Positions 1 through 6,564 of a stretch of 6,564 bases of DNA are shown here, piece by piece. The notes beneath the pieces are model-generated. The model did no database searches and was not told the DNA's origin. It saw only the letters and a list, made by a program, of their open reading frames with translations. How positions within the stretch are numbered: position 1 is the first letter of the stretch; each line of letters opens with the position of its first letter. The stretch is from CAMBDR01 sp046597185 (GTDB taxonomy: Bacteria > Pseudomonadota > Gammaproteobacteria > Burkholderiales > Burkholderiaceae_D): assembly GCA_046597185.1 (NCBI GenBank), contig JBKJLF010000907.1, positions 1 to 6,564 on the forward strand. Direction: 5' to 3'. Made by a program: the position numbers and the translations under genes.

Positions 1-1488
1 AGCCTGTGCGATGGCTTCATTAACATGCGCTTTGGCTTGATCCTGATTATAAATAAAAGCGCGCAAGAACAAATTTTCACGAACAACAGTGGAAGCAGCG
101 ATCCATTTATCTAAAAATTCGGCGGTTTTGCTCGCACCTTCCCCGCCAAAAAAACAAAGCTGGGCGTGCGAGCTAAAAACAAAACCACACTGTAAATGCG
201 TTGGATCAAAGGCATCAAAAGCATCAAGCAAGCGGTTCGATTTAAGCCATTGCAAGTGGTCATCCGCATAACGTGCGACCTCTTCAGCCACGATTTTTTG
301 CTGATTTTTGACTTGCGCATCAATCAAACTTCGATCCGGACTGAGCAACAGTTCATATTTATCCGCCCATATTTTTTTGGCGTCCACTTTGGATTTTTCG
401 ATCAGTTTCTTGTAATTTTCATCACGCACCTTGCGCAAACGTACAACATCCTTGTCTATCGCGTCAGCATCGGCGGTACGGCCAGAAGCGCGCAACGCTT
501 TTGCATTGAGTAATCGATTTTTTTGAATTTCCTCACTGACATCACGCATGTGATCCAAAAAATTCTGATTCCCAACAAAATAGTTTTTCTCAATTCCAGC
601 TTTGACATCCTCAATCGCATGGTAAACCGTATATTTTTGATCGTTACTAACTTTATGCGTATCTTCTTGCCGCATAAAGTGATCCATCGATGCATACGGC
701 GTATTTCTATGATTATTTAATTCTTGTGTCACACCAATATGATCATGGATCACAAACGCCGCCGCTTTCTCTTTTCTCATCTTAAACGCAATGCCGCCCA
801 AGCGACCGGGCGCAGGCGTGTCCGGCCCTGGTGGTTGTAAACCTGCATAGGCAGCGTTCAGTGCCGGAAACAATTGCATGCCCATGCCCTTGCCCAGTAC
901 ACTGTTTGCGGCTTTTTCACATTCCCTATACAACATGAATTCTGGCACATGCGTGGTCAGTTGATCAGGTTTGAGGCTGTGTTTCTGGCTGGTGCTGCCA
1001 CCGACCCAACCCTTGGGGTCGAACACCTGCATTTTCCTGTCAGGATTGGCTTTATATTCAGCAAGCTTGGTTTTGGTCAGGGGCGTGATGGTAAATAAAA
1101 AGTAAATCTTTTCGACAAACTCCACTTTGTCAATAGCGATCATACTGGCACCCGTACCGCAGGCACTGGGATCACATGAAAACACAGGGGTGCTTGTCGG
1201 CGGCGAATCAACCGGAAACTTGTACAAATACGCATCATCGATAACAAGGTAACCTTCCCAGGATAGCAAGCCGGATCGTTTGATTAACACATACAAATAG
1301 CCTTCACGTAACATGCGCGGCGCGTATTTGCTATGCGTTAATTTCAGGTCGCTCACCTTGTCGCCCAATGTTGCAGGTAACTCGGGCAAGGCCTTGCTCA
1401 CTTTATCCCCGGCAACGGCAGAATAACGCAACGGCAAAATCAGCAGACCTTTTTTATCGCAAAACTTACAACCGTTACTTTCTTTCAT
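1..1488 (-). CDS. T6SS effector, VasX_N / BTH_I2691-like family, partial (C-terminus beyond window)
   Basis: The frame is open for 496 codons from an ATG at 1488 to base 1, so the C-terminal part is missing. The N-terminus has the family's opening pattern: a CxxC pair (C7, C10), then GLLILPLRYSAV (14-25), LREGYLYV (60-67), WEGYLV (77-82) and a KFPV segment (90-93). Further on are FVIHDHIGVTQEL (245-257), a charged helical stretch (about 300-410) and WLKSNRLLDAFDAFD (414-428), all resembling VasX/BTH_I2691-type effectors as I know them. VasX itself is a colicin-like pore former acting on target membranes. Here no membrane segment is visible, since the part that would carry the toxic activity is off the window, so pore formation is not shown. 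The gene follows a DUF4123 adaptor by 30 bp, as vasX follows vasW. GC is lower around 300-780 than in the neighbouring genes. Family assignment is fairly secure; the toxic activity is unknown. Confidence 0.87.
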   Translation of the reverse strand, partial: MKESNGCKFCDKKGLLILPLRYSAVAGDKVSKALPELPATLGDKVSDLKLTHSKYAPRMLREGYLYVLIKRSGLLSWEGYLVIDDAYLYKFPVDSPPTSTPVFSCDPSACGTGASMIAIDKVEFVEKIYFLFTITPLTKTKLAEYKANPDRKMQVFDPKGWVGGSTSQKHSLKPDQLTTHVPEFMLYRECEKAANSVLGKGMGMQLFPALNAAYAGLQPPGPDTPAPGRLGGIAFKMRKEKAAAFVIHDHIGVTQELNNHRNTPYASMDHFMRQEDTHKVSNDQKYTVYHAIEDVKAGIEKNYFVGNQNFLDHMRDVSEEIQKNRLLNAKALRASGRTADADAIDKDVVRLRKVRDENYKKLIEKSKVDAKKIWADKYELLLSPDRSLIDAQVKNQQKIVAEEVARYADDHLQWLKSNRLLDAFDAFDPTHLQCGFVFSSHAQLCFFGGEGASKTAEFLDKWIAASTVVRENLFLRAFIYNQDQAKAHVNEAIAQA

Positions 1489-1494
1489 AAATTT

Positions 1495-1499
1495 TCCTT
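1495..1499 (-). promoter_or_regulatory. Ribosome binding site of the VasX-like effector
   Basis: AAGGA on the minus strand lies 6 bases before the ATG at 1488. It fixes this start over the nearby ATG at 1504-1502, which is in another frame. It sits in the 30-bp gap after the adaptor stop codon (1519-1521). No terminator-like hairpin is visible in that gap, so read-through from the adaptor gene is expected. Confidence 0.7.
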
Positions 1500-1518
1500 T
1501 TCATGGCTATGCGCACAA

Positions 1519-2475
1519 TTAAAAATACTGATGCGACCTGGGCGCGCCATGCTCAAAATTTTGCTCGGTTAAATACACGGCCAACACCACTTCCAAGGGC
1601 AAGCCTTGCTCCAATGCCAGCTTTATCAAATTACCCAACCTGACATGCGAAGTAAATGGCGTCCCATAACGCAGTGCGCGCCAGGCGTAGGCGGCTTGGT
1701 CGTCCACATCAGAAAGGCCCAGACTGTGCGCCACAATCAGGTGTGCGTCGATGATGGCGTCGTCACCTTGCTGGCAAGCCAGCCCCCGTTGGGCCAAGGC
1801 GCGGGCGGTCAGGTTGATGGCTTCGATGCGATCAATCGCCGCTGCGGTCGGCGCATCAAAGCGCAGATACCAGTTCGGTTGATCGACCTCGGGCTGCGGG
1901 TTGTCATGCCTCACCCATTGCCCATTGCGGTCAAAATGGCACCACACCTGCGCCAGCCCCAGCAATTGCTGAAAGCTGCATTGCTCTTCTGCGCTGGCAG
2001 GACGAGGCGCACTCAACAACTGGCACAACCTTGGCAGTACACGCGGGTCGAAATAGCGCAATAAGATGCGCTCGCCCTCTGGATAAGTGGCGTCCAGCCG
2101 CAACCGCATTGCCTGCTGCAACGCCGCCAGTGGCTGGTAGCTGTACAGCCAGGCGCAAATAGCGGGTGGCGTATGGATGTCGCTCACCTGCTGTCGGCCA
2201 ATATCAATGCTTTGTTCCAACAATGCCTGATGGCCGGGATGCGCATGCAACAATTCCAGCAACATCGGGGCCAAGCCAAGGTCGCCGTTAAAGAAAGGGT
2301 CGTCCAGCAGCACGGTTTTGGCTGGCGGCGTGAGTTCCTCCAGCCCGTCCAACAAGGGGTTGCCCGCCGATTGATCCAGCACCACAATGCTGGATGGATA
2401 CAAAATCGCCAGTTCTTCACCGACCGGGGATCTTGGCTTATTGCCTGGGGTATCGCTAAATTTATCGTTTAACAC
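1519..2475 (-). CDS. DUF4123-domain T6SS adaptor/chaperone (VasW/Tap-like)
   Basis: DUF4123 proteins (VasW, Tap-1/TEC) bind a specific effector in the cytoplasm and load it on the cognate VgrG tip. This 318-320 aa protein shows the domain in its first half: ILYPSSIVVLDQSA near residues 26-39 (numbered from the upstream GTG), AICAWLYSYQPLAAL (107-121) and the characteristic RYFDPRVLPRL (142-152). The C-terminal half (about 165-320) is a less conserved region that I cannot assign. No signal peptide or membrane segment is apparent. Two in-frame GTG starts exist, at 2481 and 2475. I chose 2475 because an AGGGG lies 6 bases before it, whereas the same AGGGG directly abuts 2481. Either start overlaps the 3' end of the second vgrG (14 or 20 bp), suggesting translational coupling. 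Its position between vgrG and a VasX-like gene supports a role as that effector's loader. Confidence 0.88.
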   Translation of the reverse strand: MLNDKFSDTPGNKPRSPVGEELAILYPSSIVVLDQSAGNPLLDGLEELTPPAKTVLLDDPFFNGDLGLAPMLLELLHAHPGHQALLEQSIDIGRQQVSDIHTPPAICAWLYSYQPLAALQQAMRLRLDATYPEGERILLRYFDPRVLPRLCQLLSAPRPASAEEQCSFQQLLGLAQVWCHFDRNGQWVRHDNPQPEVDQPNWYLRFDAPTAAAIDRIEAINLTARALAQRGLACQQGDDAIIDAHLIVAHSLGLSDVDDQAAYAWRALRYGTPFTSHVRLGNLIKLALEQGLPLEVVLAVYLTEQNFEHGAPRSHQYF

Positions 2476-4915
2476 TGGCACCCCCTGCCGCCGTTGCGCC
2501 GGATAGTTTTAGCGCGCAGCCTTTCCACTTTTTCTCTTCAATTTCTGGCAGAGACAACGATTTCGGCCCCACAAAACTATGCGTCGCAGCATGGAATACA
2601 TGGCTGCCGCTGGTGCCGTGTTCGATCCCGCCTGCAGTGAATTTGGCATAACTGCCACCACCGTTAATAACAATCTCTTCTTTGGCGCTTAAGGTAATGC
2701 GATTGGCAGTGTGGTTAATATTGAGCTTGGCCAGAATATTGATGTTGGTCTGCAGTGCCTGAATATCGATGTCGCTGCTGGCGGCGACCAGTTTCATGCC
2801 CGCCTTTTGTACCAGCAGCCGAAAGGTTTCACGAATGGTAACAAATAAACTGTCGCCACTGGCAATCGACAAGCTTTTGCCGGTGGTGATGGCAGTATGC
2901 TCGTCACTGGAAATATGGGTCGATTTGGGGGTGGTGGTTTCGATGCCGACCGGGCTGGCCAACACCAAATGCGGCTCGGTCAGTTCGGGGCACTTATCGC
3001 CACCGCCTTTGATCGCGGCATTTTGCTCAGCCAGACTTTCCGCAACCGAAGACTGCTGCTCTTTAGCTTCCTGCACCCCCAATTCTTCGGCTGATTTGGC
3101 ATGACGTTGGTGCAAGGCATGCGCGCCCTGCAAGCGGCCAACGGTTTCGCCCATGTCCTTCGCGTGCGCAGCCGCATTCATGCGCGGCTCGGTGGTGATG
3201 AGCATACCCTTGGCCGCGCGCGCCACGCCCCACGCATCGGTGACCAGCTCCCACCCTTCACCACGGAAATCTTTACGCCCCTCATTGCTCTCAATGCGGG
3301 TGATATGCCCCAGGGAGAGCTGGCTGTGTTGATGGTCGCTTTTTAACTGCGCCTGAATTTTTTCGTGGGTGTCATCCAAAATAAGGTGATTGCTGCGCCC
3401 ATTGCCGCTGTTACCGCCACCGGGCGTGAGTTCCCGGCTGCGCAAACCCATCAAGGCTTGCTGGCTGGGCAAGGCCCAAGGCGGCATTTTGGCCGCGTTA
3501 TACACGCCACCCACAATCAGGGGCCGATCCGGCGAGCCGCCCAACCATTGCACCGTGACTTCAGAACCAATGCGCGGCAAAGACATGCTGCCCAGTTCCG
3601 CCCCGGCCCAGGGTGTGCCAACCCGTATCCAAGCCGAGCTGCCAGCCCCGTTGCCTGCCCTGTCCCAGTGAAAACGCACCCGTACCCGACCAAATTCGTC
3701 GGTATAAATATTGGCGCCCGATGGCCCGACCACCAGGGCAGTATCGGTGCCCGTGATTTTAACTTCCCGGCTGTTAAACCCCAGTGTGGGCCGCCACGCC
3801 ATATCGCGCGGCACGCAAGTCAATTCATTCTCATATTGCGCGTCGCCACCAGCCGAATTGAGAAAATTATTATCGACAATATGTTTGGCCTGAATGATAA
3901 AAAAATCTGCATCAAAATTTTTATCATCAAATGTTTGCCCAACAGAATCATCTTGCAAGGAAAACCAGCGCCCAACCTGTACCGCCCGGTGGTTGCCCTT
4001 GGCATGAAAGATCTCGCTTTCGCTGTCAATTTGCTCCATGCGGCGCTGCGCTATTTTGTCACCTCCGCGATATTGCTTGAAGCCATACAAATCCTGATAA
4101 TGATACACTTCGGCCGGGTGTACTGGCCCTTGCTCATTATCGCTGGAAATGAATGCCCGCTCCGGCGTGGGGCGCTTAAAGTCAAAGCTGGACAGGGCCA
4201 CTTTTCCGGACACTAATTTGCGTTTGGGTGACCAATTGGCAATTTTATCGTCTTTATTCGATCCACCACTGTGATGCCATGCGATGTTGCTGTTGCCATC
4301 AATCGGTTTGGCGGCCATCGAGTTGTCGCTGAGGATGAGGGTATGGCCTTTGAGCGTATGCTCATACCAGTAGTGCCAGCCCATTTCTTCCCAGCGCCGA
4401 TGCAGATAGTTGTAATCGGTTTCGTCGTACTGGCAAGAGAAGGTGCGCTCCGGGTCAAAGCCCTTGATTTGAAAATCATAGCGCGACAAGCCTGTTTTAT
4501 CAAACAACTGCTTGGTTTGATTTGAAATACTGATGTGATGAAACAGGAAGTGGTTGCTTTGTAGCTTCAGCAAAGCCAACCACGGCCGCAACACCATTTG
4601 GTAAACGGCCATCGTGTTTTCAACGCGCAGCAAGGCGAATTCAAAACAGATGCCGTTGAAATAACGCGATTTACCCGTCTCACGCATCAATTCAACACAC
4701 ACCATGCGCCCCTGCACGTCGGTCAGCTCGACGTTGTAGTCATCCGAGAGCACGGTCACAATCCAGGTAAAATCATTCGATACCTGCTCGTGCGCTTCAA
4801 TGTGATTGACCAAAAAACCTGCTTTGGGCTCATCCCCATTCGGAAAATACAGGTTTAACAAACGCCGTGAATTTTGGCCCATTAAACGACGAATTTGTTC
4901 AGTTGGATTTGTCAT
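2462..4915 (-). CDS. vgrG: T6SS spike protein VgrG, complete (vgrG-A)
   Basis: VgrG trimers form the membrane-puncturing tip of the T6SS tube and carry cargo effectors. This 817-residue protein has the full architecture. A gp27/GPD-like N-terminal region (about 20-380) includes RPWLALL (110-116) and QYDETDYNYLHRRWEEMGW (162-180). A gp5-like OB-fold follows, with EFGRVRVRFHWD (407-418), WIRVGTPWAG (429-438) and GSPDRPLIVGGVYN (460-473). After a glycine-rich linker (498-506) come the T6SS_Vgr segment (about 508-580), a charged helical insert (about 584-640) and a DUF2345 beta-helix region (about 645-765). The last 39 residues (779-817, ending GGASVKR) are unlike the neighbouring vgrG and carry no toxin-sized domain. 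ATG 4915 is preceded by GGGA with a 6-base spacer, 13 bp after the stop of the upstream vgrG. The adaptor gene overlaps its 3' end, so this is the likely carrier of the VasX-like effector. Confidence 0.96.
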   Translation of the reverse strand: MTNPTEQIRRLMGQNSRRLLNLYFPNGDEPKAGFLVNHIEAHEQVSNDFTWIVTVLSDDYNVELTDVQGRMVCVELMRETGKSRYFNGICFEFALLRVENTMAVYQMVLRPWLALLKLQSNHFLFHHISISNQTKQLFDKTGLSRYDFQIKGFDPERTFSCQYDETDYNYLHRRWEEMGWHYWYEHTLKGHTLILSDNSMAAKPIDGNSNIAWHHSGGSNKDDKIANWSPKRKLVSGKVALSSFDFKRPTPERAFISSDNEQGPVHPAEVYHYQDLYGFKQYRGGDKIAQRRMEQIDSESEIFHAKGNHRAVQVGRWFSLQDDSVGQTFDDKNFDADFFIIQAKHIVDNNFLNSAGGDAQYENELTCVPRDMAWRPTLGFNSREVKITGTDTALVVGPSGANIYTDEFGRVRVRFHWDRAGNGAGSSAWIRVGTPWAGAELGSMSLPRIGSEVTVQWLGGSPDRPLIVGGVYNAAKMPPWALPSQQALMGLRSRELTPGGGNSGNGRSNHLILDDTHEKIQAQLKSDHQHSQLSLGHITRIESNEGRKDFRGEGWELVTDAWGVARAAKGMLITTEPRMNAAAHAKDMGETVGRLQGAHALHQRHAKSAEELGVQEAKEQQSSVAESLAEQNAAIKGGGDKCPELTEPHLVLASPVGIETTTPKSTHISSDEHTAITTGKSLSIASGDSLFVTIRETFRLLVQKAGMKLVAASSDIDIQALQTNINILAKLNINHTANRITLSAKEEIVINGGGSYAKFTAGGIEHGTSGSHVFHAATHSFVGPKSLSLPEIEEKKWKGCALKLSGATAAGGASVKR
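2482..2486 (-). promoter_or_regulatory. Ribosome binding site of the adaptor gene, inside the end of vgrG-A
   Basis: AGGGG on the minus strand lies within the last codons of the upstream vgrG, 6 bases before the GTG at 2475 and with no spacing to the GTG at 2481. It therefore decides for 2475 as the start. Being covered by translating vgrG ribosomes, it fits coupled translation of spike and adaptor. Confidence 0.55.
2600..3395 (-). repeat. Direct repeat copy 1 (3' half of vgrG-A)
   Basis: It matches the stretch at 5769-6564 at a constant offset of 3169 bp with no frame-changing gaps, on the same strand. At the upstream edge, 62 of 64 bases agree (3332-3395 against 6501-6564, hand-compared). 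Similarity is lower through the helical insert and fades below about 2600. It encodes the T6SS_Vgr and DUF2345 parts, so it reflects paralogous coding sequence rather than a mobile repeat. Confidence 0.9.
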
Positions 4916-4921
4916 TAATTA

Positions 4922-4925
4922 TCCC
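4922..4925 (-). promoter_or_regulatory. Weak ribosome binding site of vgrG-A
   Basis: GGGA on the minus strand lies 6 bases before the ATG at 4915, inside the 13-bp gap after the TAG stop (4929-4931) of the upstream vgrG. The match to a Shine-Dalgarno is short, and the close stop-start spacing suggests re-initiation by ribosomes finishing the first vgrG. Confidence 0.45.
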
Positions 4926-4928
4926 GAT

Positions 4929-6564
4929 CTAAAAACCAATGCGTTTGAATATCCCATTCTCACCCTTGTAGTAAGCAATGTTCAGCTTCTGCGTCAAAGC
5001 GACTGCGGCTTGCTGCGCGGCAGTGGCAAGATCAGCCCCGCCTTTTACCCCATTCTTTATCAATGCTTCACCCTCGTTGACAATGGCACTGATATCCACA
5101 TCTTTGGGCGTCTGATTGGTCTTGAGTGCGAGAAATTGCCCTGCGGCGCTTTGGGCAATGAGCACTTTGCTCAGTTCGTTCTTGATTAACGCCCCGATAT
5201 CGCCGCCACTTAATGCGCCTTGGACAAGGCTGCTGGCACTGGCGTCCTTCAGATGCGGCAGCAAAAAGCCGACTACAGTCTGCCCGTCGGGCACCTGGAA
5301 GTTAGGCTTAAACTGGCCAAGCGCGCCCGCTACATCGGTATTGAACAGGGAAATTTTACCGCTGATATCGGCCGCCAATGTTCCGCCACGCACCAGGCTG
5401 GCAACATTGAGTTCAGGAAAAACCAGCTTTGGCGGTGCCAACGCAACCGAGGCGACCTGCAAAATATCAGCGGCCTTGGTCAGCGCCGCAAGCGCAGGAA
5501 GCGTTGGCACTGTGGGAAGCGCAGGTAGTGTGGGCAGCGCATGAGCGACTGCATCCTTTACTTTCGCAAGCACGGGCTCGACAAGCTTGGACAATGCTTG
5601 ATTAACGACTGAAGCCACTGAACTTGCCGGATCACTGGTGCCCGGCGTGGTCGTTTGCGCTTGCACCATTGAACCGGATGCAGCAGAAGGTTTTGCCTCC
5701 GGCATGACTGGCATATTTACCGCCATGCTGTTGGCCCCGATCAGATCATGCTGCGCCGCATGCGAAACGTAAGCCGCCGTCGTGCCTTGCTCAATGCCTT
5801 GTGCACTGAACTTGACATAACTGCCCGCGCCATTGATGACGACTTCTTCTTTTGCACTGAGGGTGATCCGGTTGGCAGTTTGGGTAATATTGAGCTTGGC
5901 CAGAATATTGATGCTTTGTTTTAATGCCACTATGTCGATATCGTTCTCGGCCGAAACCAATTTCATGTTCACTCTTTGCACCAACAGCCGCAAGGTATTG
6001 CCGATGGTTGCAAACAAGCTTTCGCCATTGGCGATGGACAAATTTTTGCCCGTGGTAATGGCGGTATGCTCGTCGCTTGAAATATGGGTTGATTTTTGCG
6101 TGGTGCTTGCGATCCCTGTCGGGCTGGCCAACACCAAATGCGCCTCTGAGAATTCCGGAAATTGTCCGCCACTGCCTTTGAGTGCTTTATGTTGCGCCGC
6201 CAACACGTCAGCAACCGCGCTTTGATGTTCTTTGCCTTCTTGCACGCCCAGTTCCAGCGCAGATTCAGCCTGGCGTTTATGCAAGGCATGCGCATTTTCC
6301 AGCCGGGCGACGGTCTCACCCATATCCTTGGTGTGCGCACTGGCGTTAATGCGCGCCTCGGTGGTAATGAGCATGCCCTTGGCCGCGCGCGCCACGCCCC
6401 ACGCATTGGTGACCAATTCCCACCCCTCACCACGAAAATCCTGCCGTCCGGCATTGCTGTCGATGCGGGTTATATGCCCCAGCGAGAGTTGGCTGCTTTG
6501 ATGGTCGCTTTTTAACTGCGCCTGAATCTTTTCGTGGGTATCATCCAAAATAAGGTGATTGCTG
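4929..6564 (-). CDS. vgrG: T6SS spike protein VgrG with long C-terminal extension, partial (vgrG-B, start beyond window)
   Basis: The frame is open at the window edge and ends at TAG 4929-4931, giving 544 visible residues. The first visible residues, SNHLILDDTHEKIQAQ, match vgrG-A from residue 508. About 270 residues then align without gaps, covering the T6SS_Vgr segment, the helical insert and DUF2345. By analogy about 507 residues (gp27 and OB-fold parts) lie outside, for a protein of about 1050 aa. After the DUF2345 region, at about visible residue 276, it continues into an extension of about 270 residues absent from vgrG-A: an Ala/Ser/Thr/Pro-rich linker, an LPx tripeptide hinge, then Ala/Leu-rich probably helical segments ending NGIFKRIGF. 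I recognise no toxin domain or catalytic motif there. The extension could be a fused effector, an adaptor-docking domain or a structural tip. The TTG at 6548 should not be taken as a start, since homology continues upstream of it. Confidence 0.93.
   Translation of the reverse strand, partial: SNHLILDDTHEKIQAQLKSDHQSSQLSLGHITRIDSNAGRQDFRGEGWELVTNAWGVARAAKGMLITTEARINASAHTKDMGETVARLENAHALHKRQAESALELGVQEGKEHQSAVADVLAAQHKALKGSGGQFPEFSEAHLVLASPTGIASTTQKSTHISSDEHTAITTGKNLSIANGESLFATIGNTLRLLVQRVNMKLVSAENDIDIVALKQSINILAKLNITQTANRITLSAKEEVVINGAGSYVKFSAQGIEQGTTAAYVSHAAQHDLIGANSMAVNMPVMPEAKPSAASGSMVQAQTTTPGTSDPASSVASVVNQALSKLVEPVLAKVKDAVAHALPTLPALPTVPTLPALAALTKAADILQVASVALAPPKLVFPELNVASLVRGGTLAADISGKISLFNTDVAGALGQFKPNFQVPDGQTVVGFLLPHLKDASASSLVQGALSGGDIGALIKNELSKVLIAQSAAGQFLALKTNQTPKDVDISAIVNEGEALIKNGVKGGADLATAAQQAAVALTQKLNIAYYKGENGIFKRIGF
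5493..5537 (-). repeat. Tandem LPx-coding repeat in the vgrG-B extension (Pro-rich hinge)
   Basis: Five consecutive 9-base units encode LPT-LPA-LPT-VPT-LPA (visible residues 343-357), in frame within the vgrG-B extension. The codons vary between units, so this is an older or selected repeat rather than fresh slippage. Such proline-spaced tripeptides usually form a stiff or extended spacer, here between an upstream linker and the helical C-terminal part. The hinge role is inferred. Confidence 0.75.
5769..6564 (-). repeat. Direct repeat copy 2 (visible 5' part of vgrG-B)
   Basis: This is the partner of 2600-3395. It runs to the window edge, where agreement is best, so the repeat very probably continues beyond base 6564 into the part of vgrG-B that is not visible. 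It ends where vgrG-B switches to its private C-terminal extension. Confidence 0.9.

Noticed and set aside
1489..1518. The 30-bp gap before the effector considered as a terminator or promoter site
   Set aside because: No inverted repeat or credible -35/-10 pair is visible; it holds only the ribosome binding site.
1606..2064. A 152-codon plus-strand frame opposite the DUF4123 gene
   Set aside because: It is antisense to the conserved adaptor, with composition typical of a shadow frame and no family resemblance.
3365..4216. A 283-codon open frame on the plus strand opposite vgrG-A
   Set aside because: It lies wholly antisense to a well-supported VgrG, has no recognisable domain and no convincing ribosome site. 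Long antisense frames are common opposite GC-biased coding sequence.
5490..5540. Short repeats considered as a CRISPR or intergenic repeat array
   Set aside because: The units are in frame, encode LPx tripeptides and have no spacers. They are part of the protein.
5116..5544. A plus-strand frame opposite the vgrG-B extension, considered as a hidden immunity gene
   Set aside because: Its repetitive Gly/Ser/Ala end merely mirrors the LPx repeat of the opposite strand. There is no ribosome site or family signal, and the minus-strand frame is continuous with VgrG.
4929..6548. A self-standing 539-residue protein starting at TTG 6548
   Set aside because: The codons before it (SNHLI) match vgrG-A at the same place, so this is the interior of a longer VgrG cut by the window edge.

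Overview
This window is a fragment of a type VI secretion system (T6SS) spike-and-cargo locus. All four genes lie on the minus strand and are packed almost without gaps, so transcription runs from high to low coordinates. The VgrG proteins with a T6SS_Vgr/DUF2345 tail, and a VasX_N-type effector placed after a DUF4123 adaptor, fit a Gram-negative proteobacterium. The style of the VgrG sequences suggests a betaproteobacterium (Burkholderiales or Neisseriales-like). That placement is an impression from sequence style, not a database result.

Layout in transcription order: (1) 6564-4929 is the 3' part of a first vgrG (called vgrG-B here). Its start lies outside the window, and it carries an unrecognised C-terminal extension of about 270 residues with a proline-rich hinge. 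(2) 4915-2462 is a complete second vgrG (vgrG-A, 817 aa), 13 bp downstream. It lacks that extension and ends in a short unique tail. (3) 2475-1519 is a DUF4123 adaptor/chaperone gene that overlaps the end of vgrG-A and probably starts at a GTG. (4) 1488-1 is the first 496 codons of a large VasX_N / BTH_I2691-type effector that continues beyond the window.

The order vgrG - DUF4123 - VasX-like matches the Vibrio cholerae auxiliary cluster vgrG-2 - vasW - vasX, where the DUF4123 protein VasW is needed to deploy VasX with its VgrG. By analogy, the adaptor here should load the effector on a VgrG trimer tip, most simply VgrG-A, the product of the gene just before it. An immunity gene would be expected beyond base 1 and is not visible. 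The two vgrG genes share an imperfect direct repeat of about 795 bp (offset 3169 bp, no gaps at the codon level). It is nearly identical at its upstream edge and diverges abruptly at the C-termini, as expected for duplicated spikes with exchanged tails.

No gap exceeds 30 bp. I saw no RNA genes, insertion sequences, CRISPR arrays, promoters or terminators inside the window. The operon promoter is presumably upstream of position 6564.
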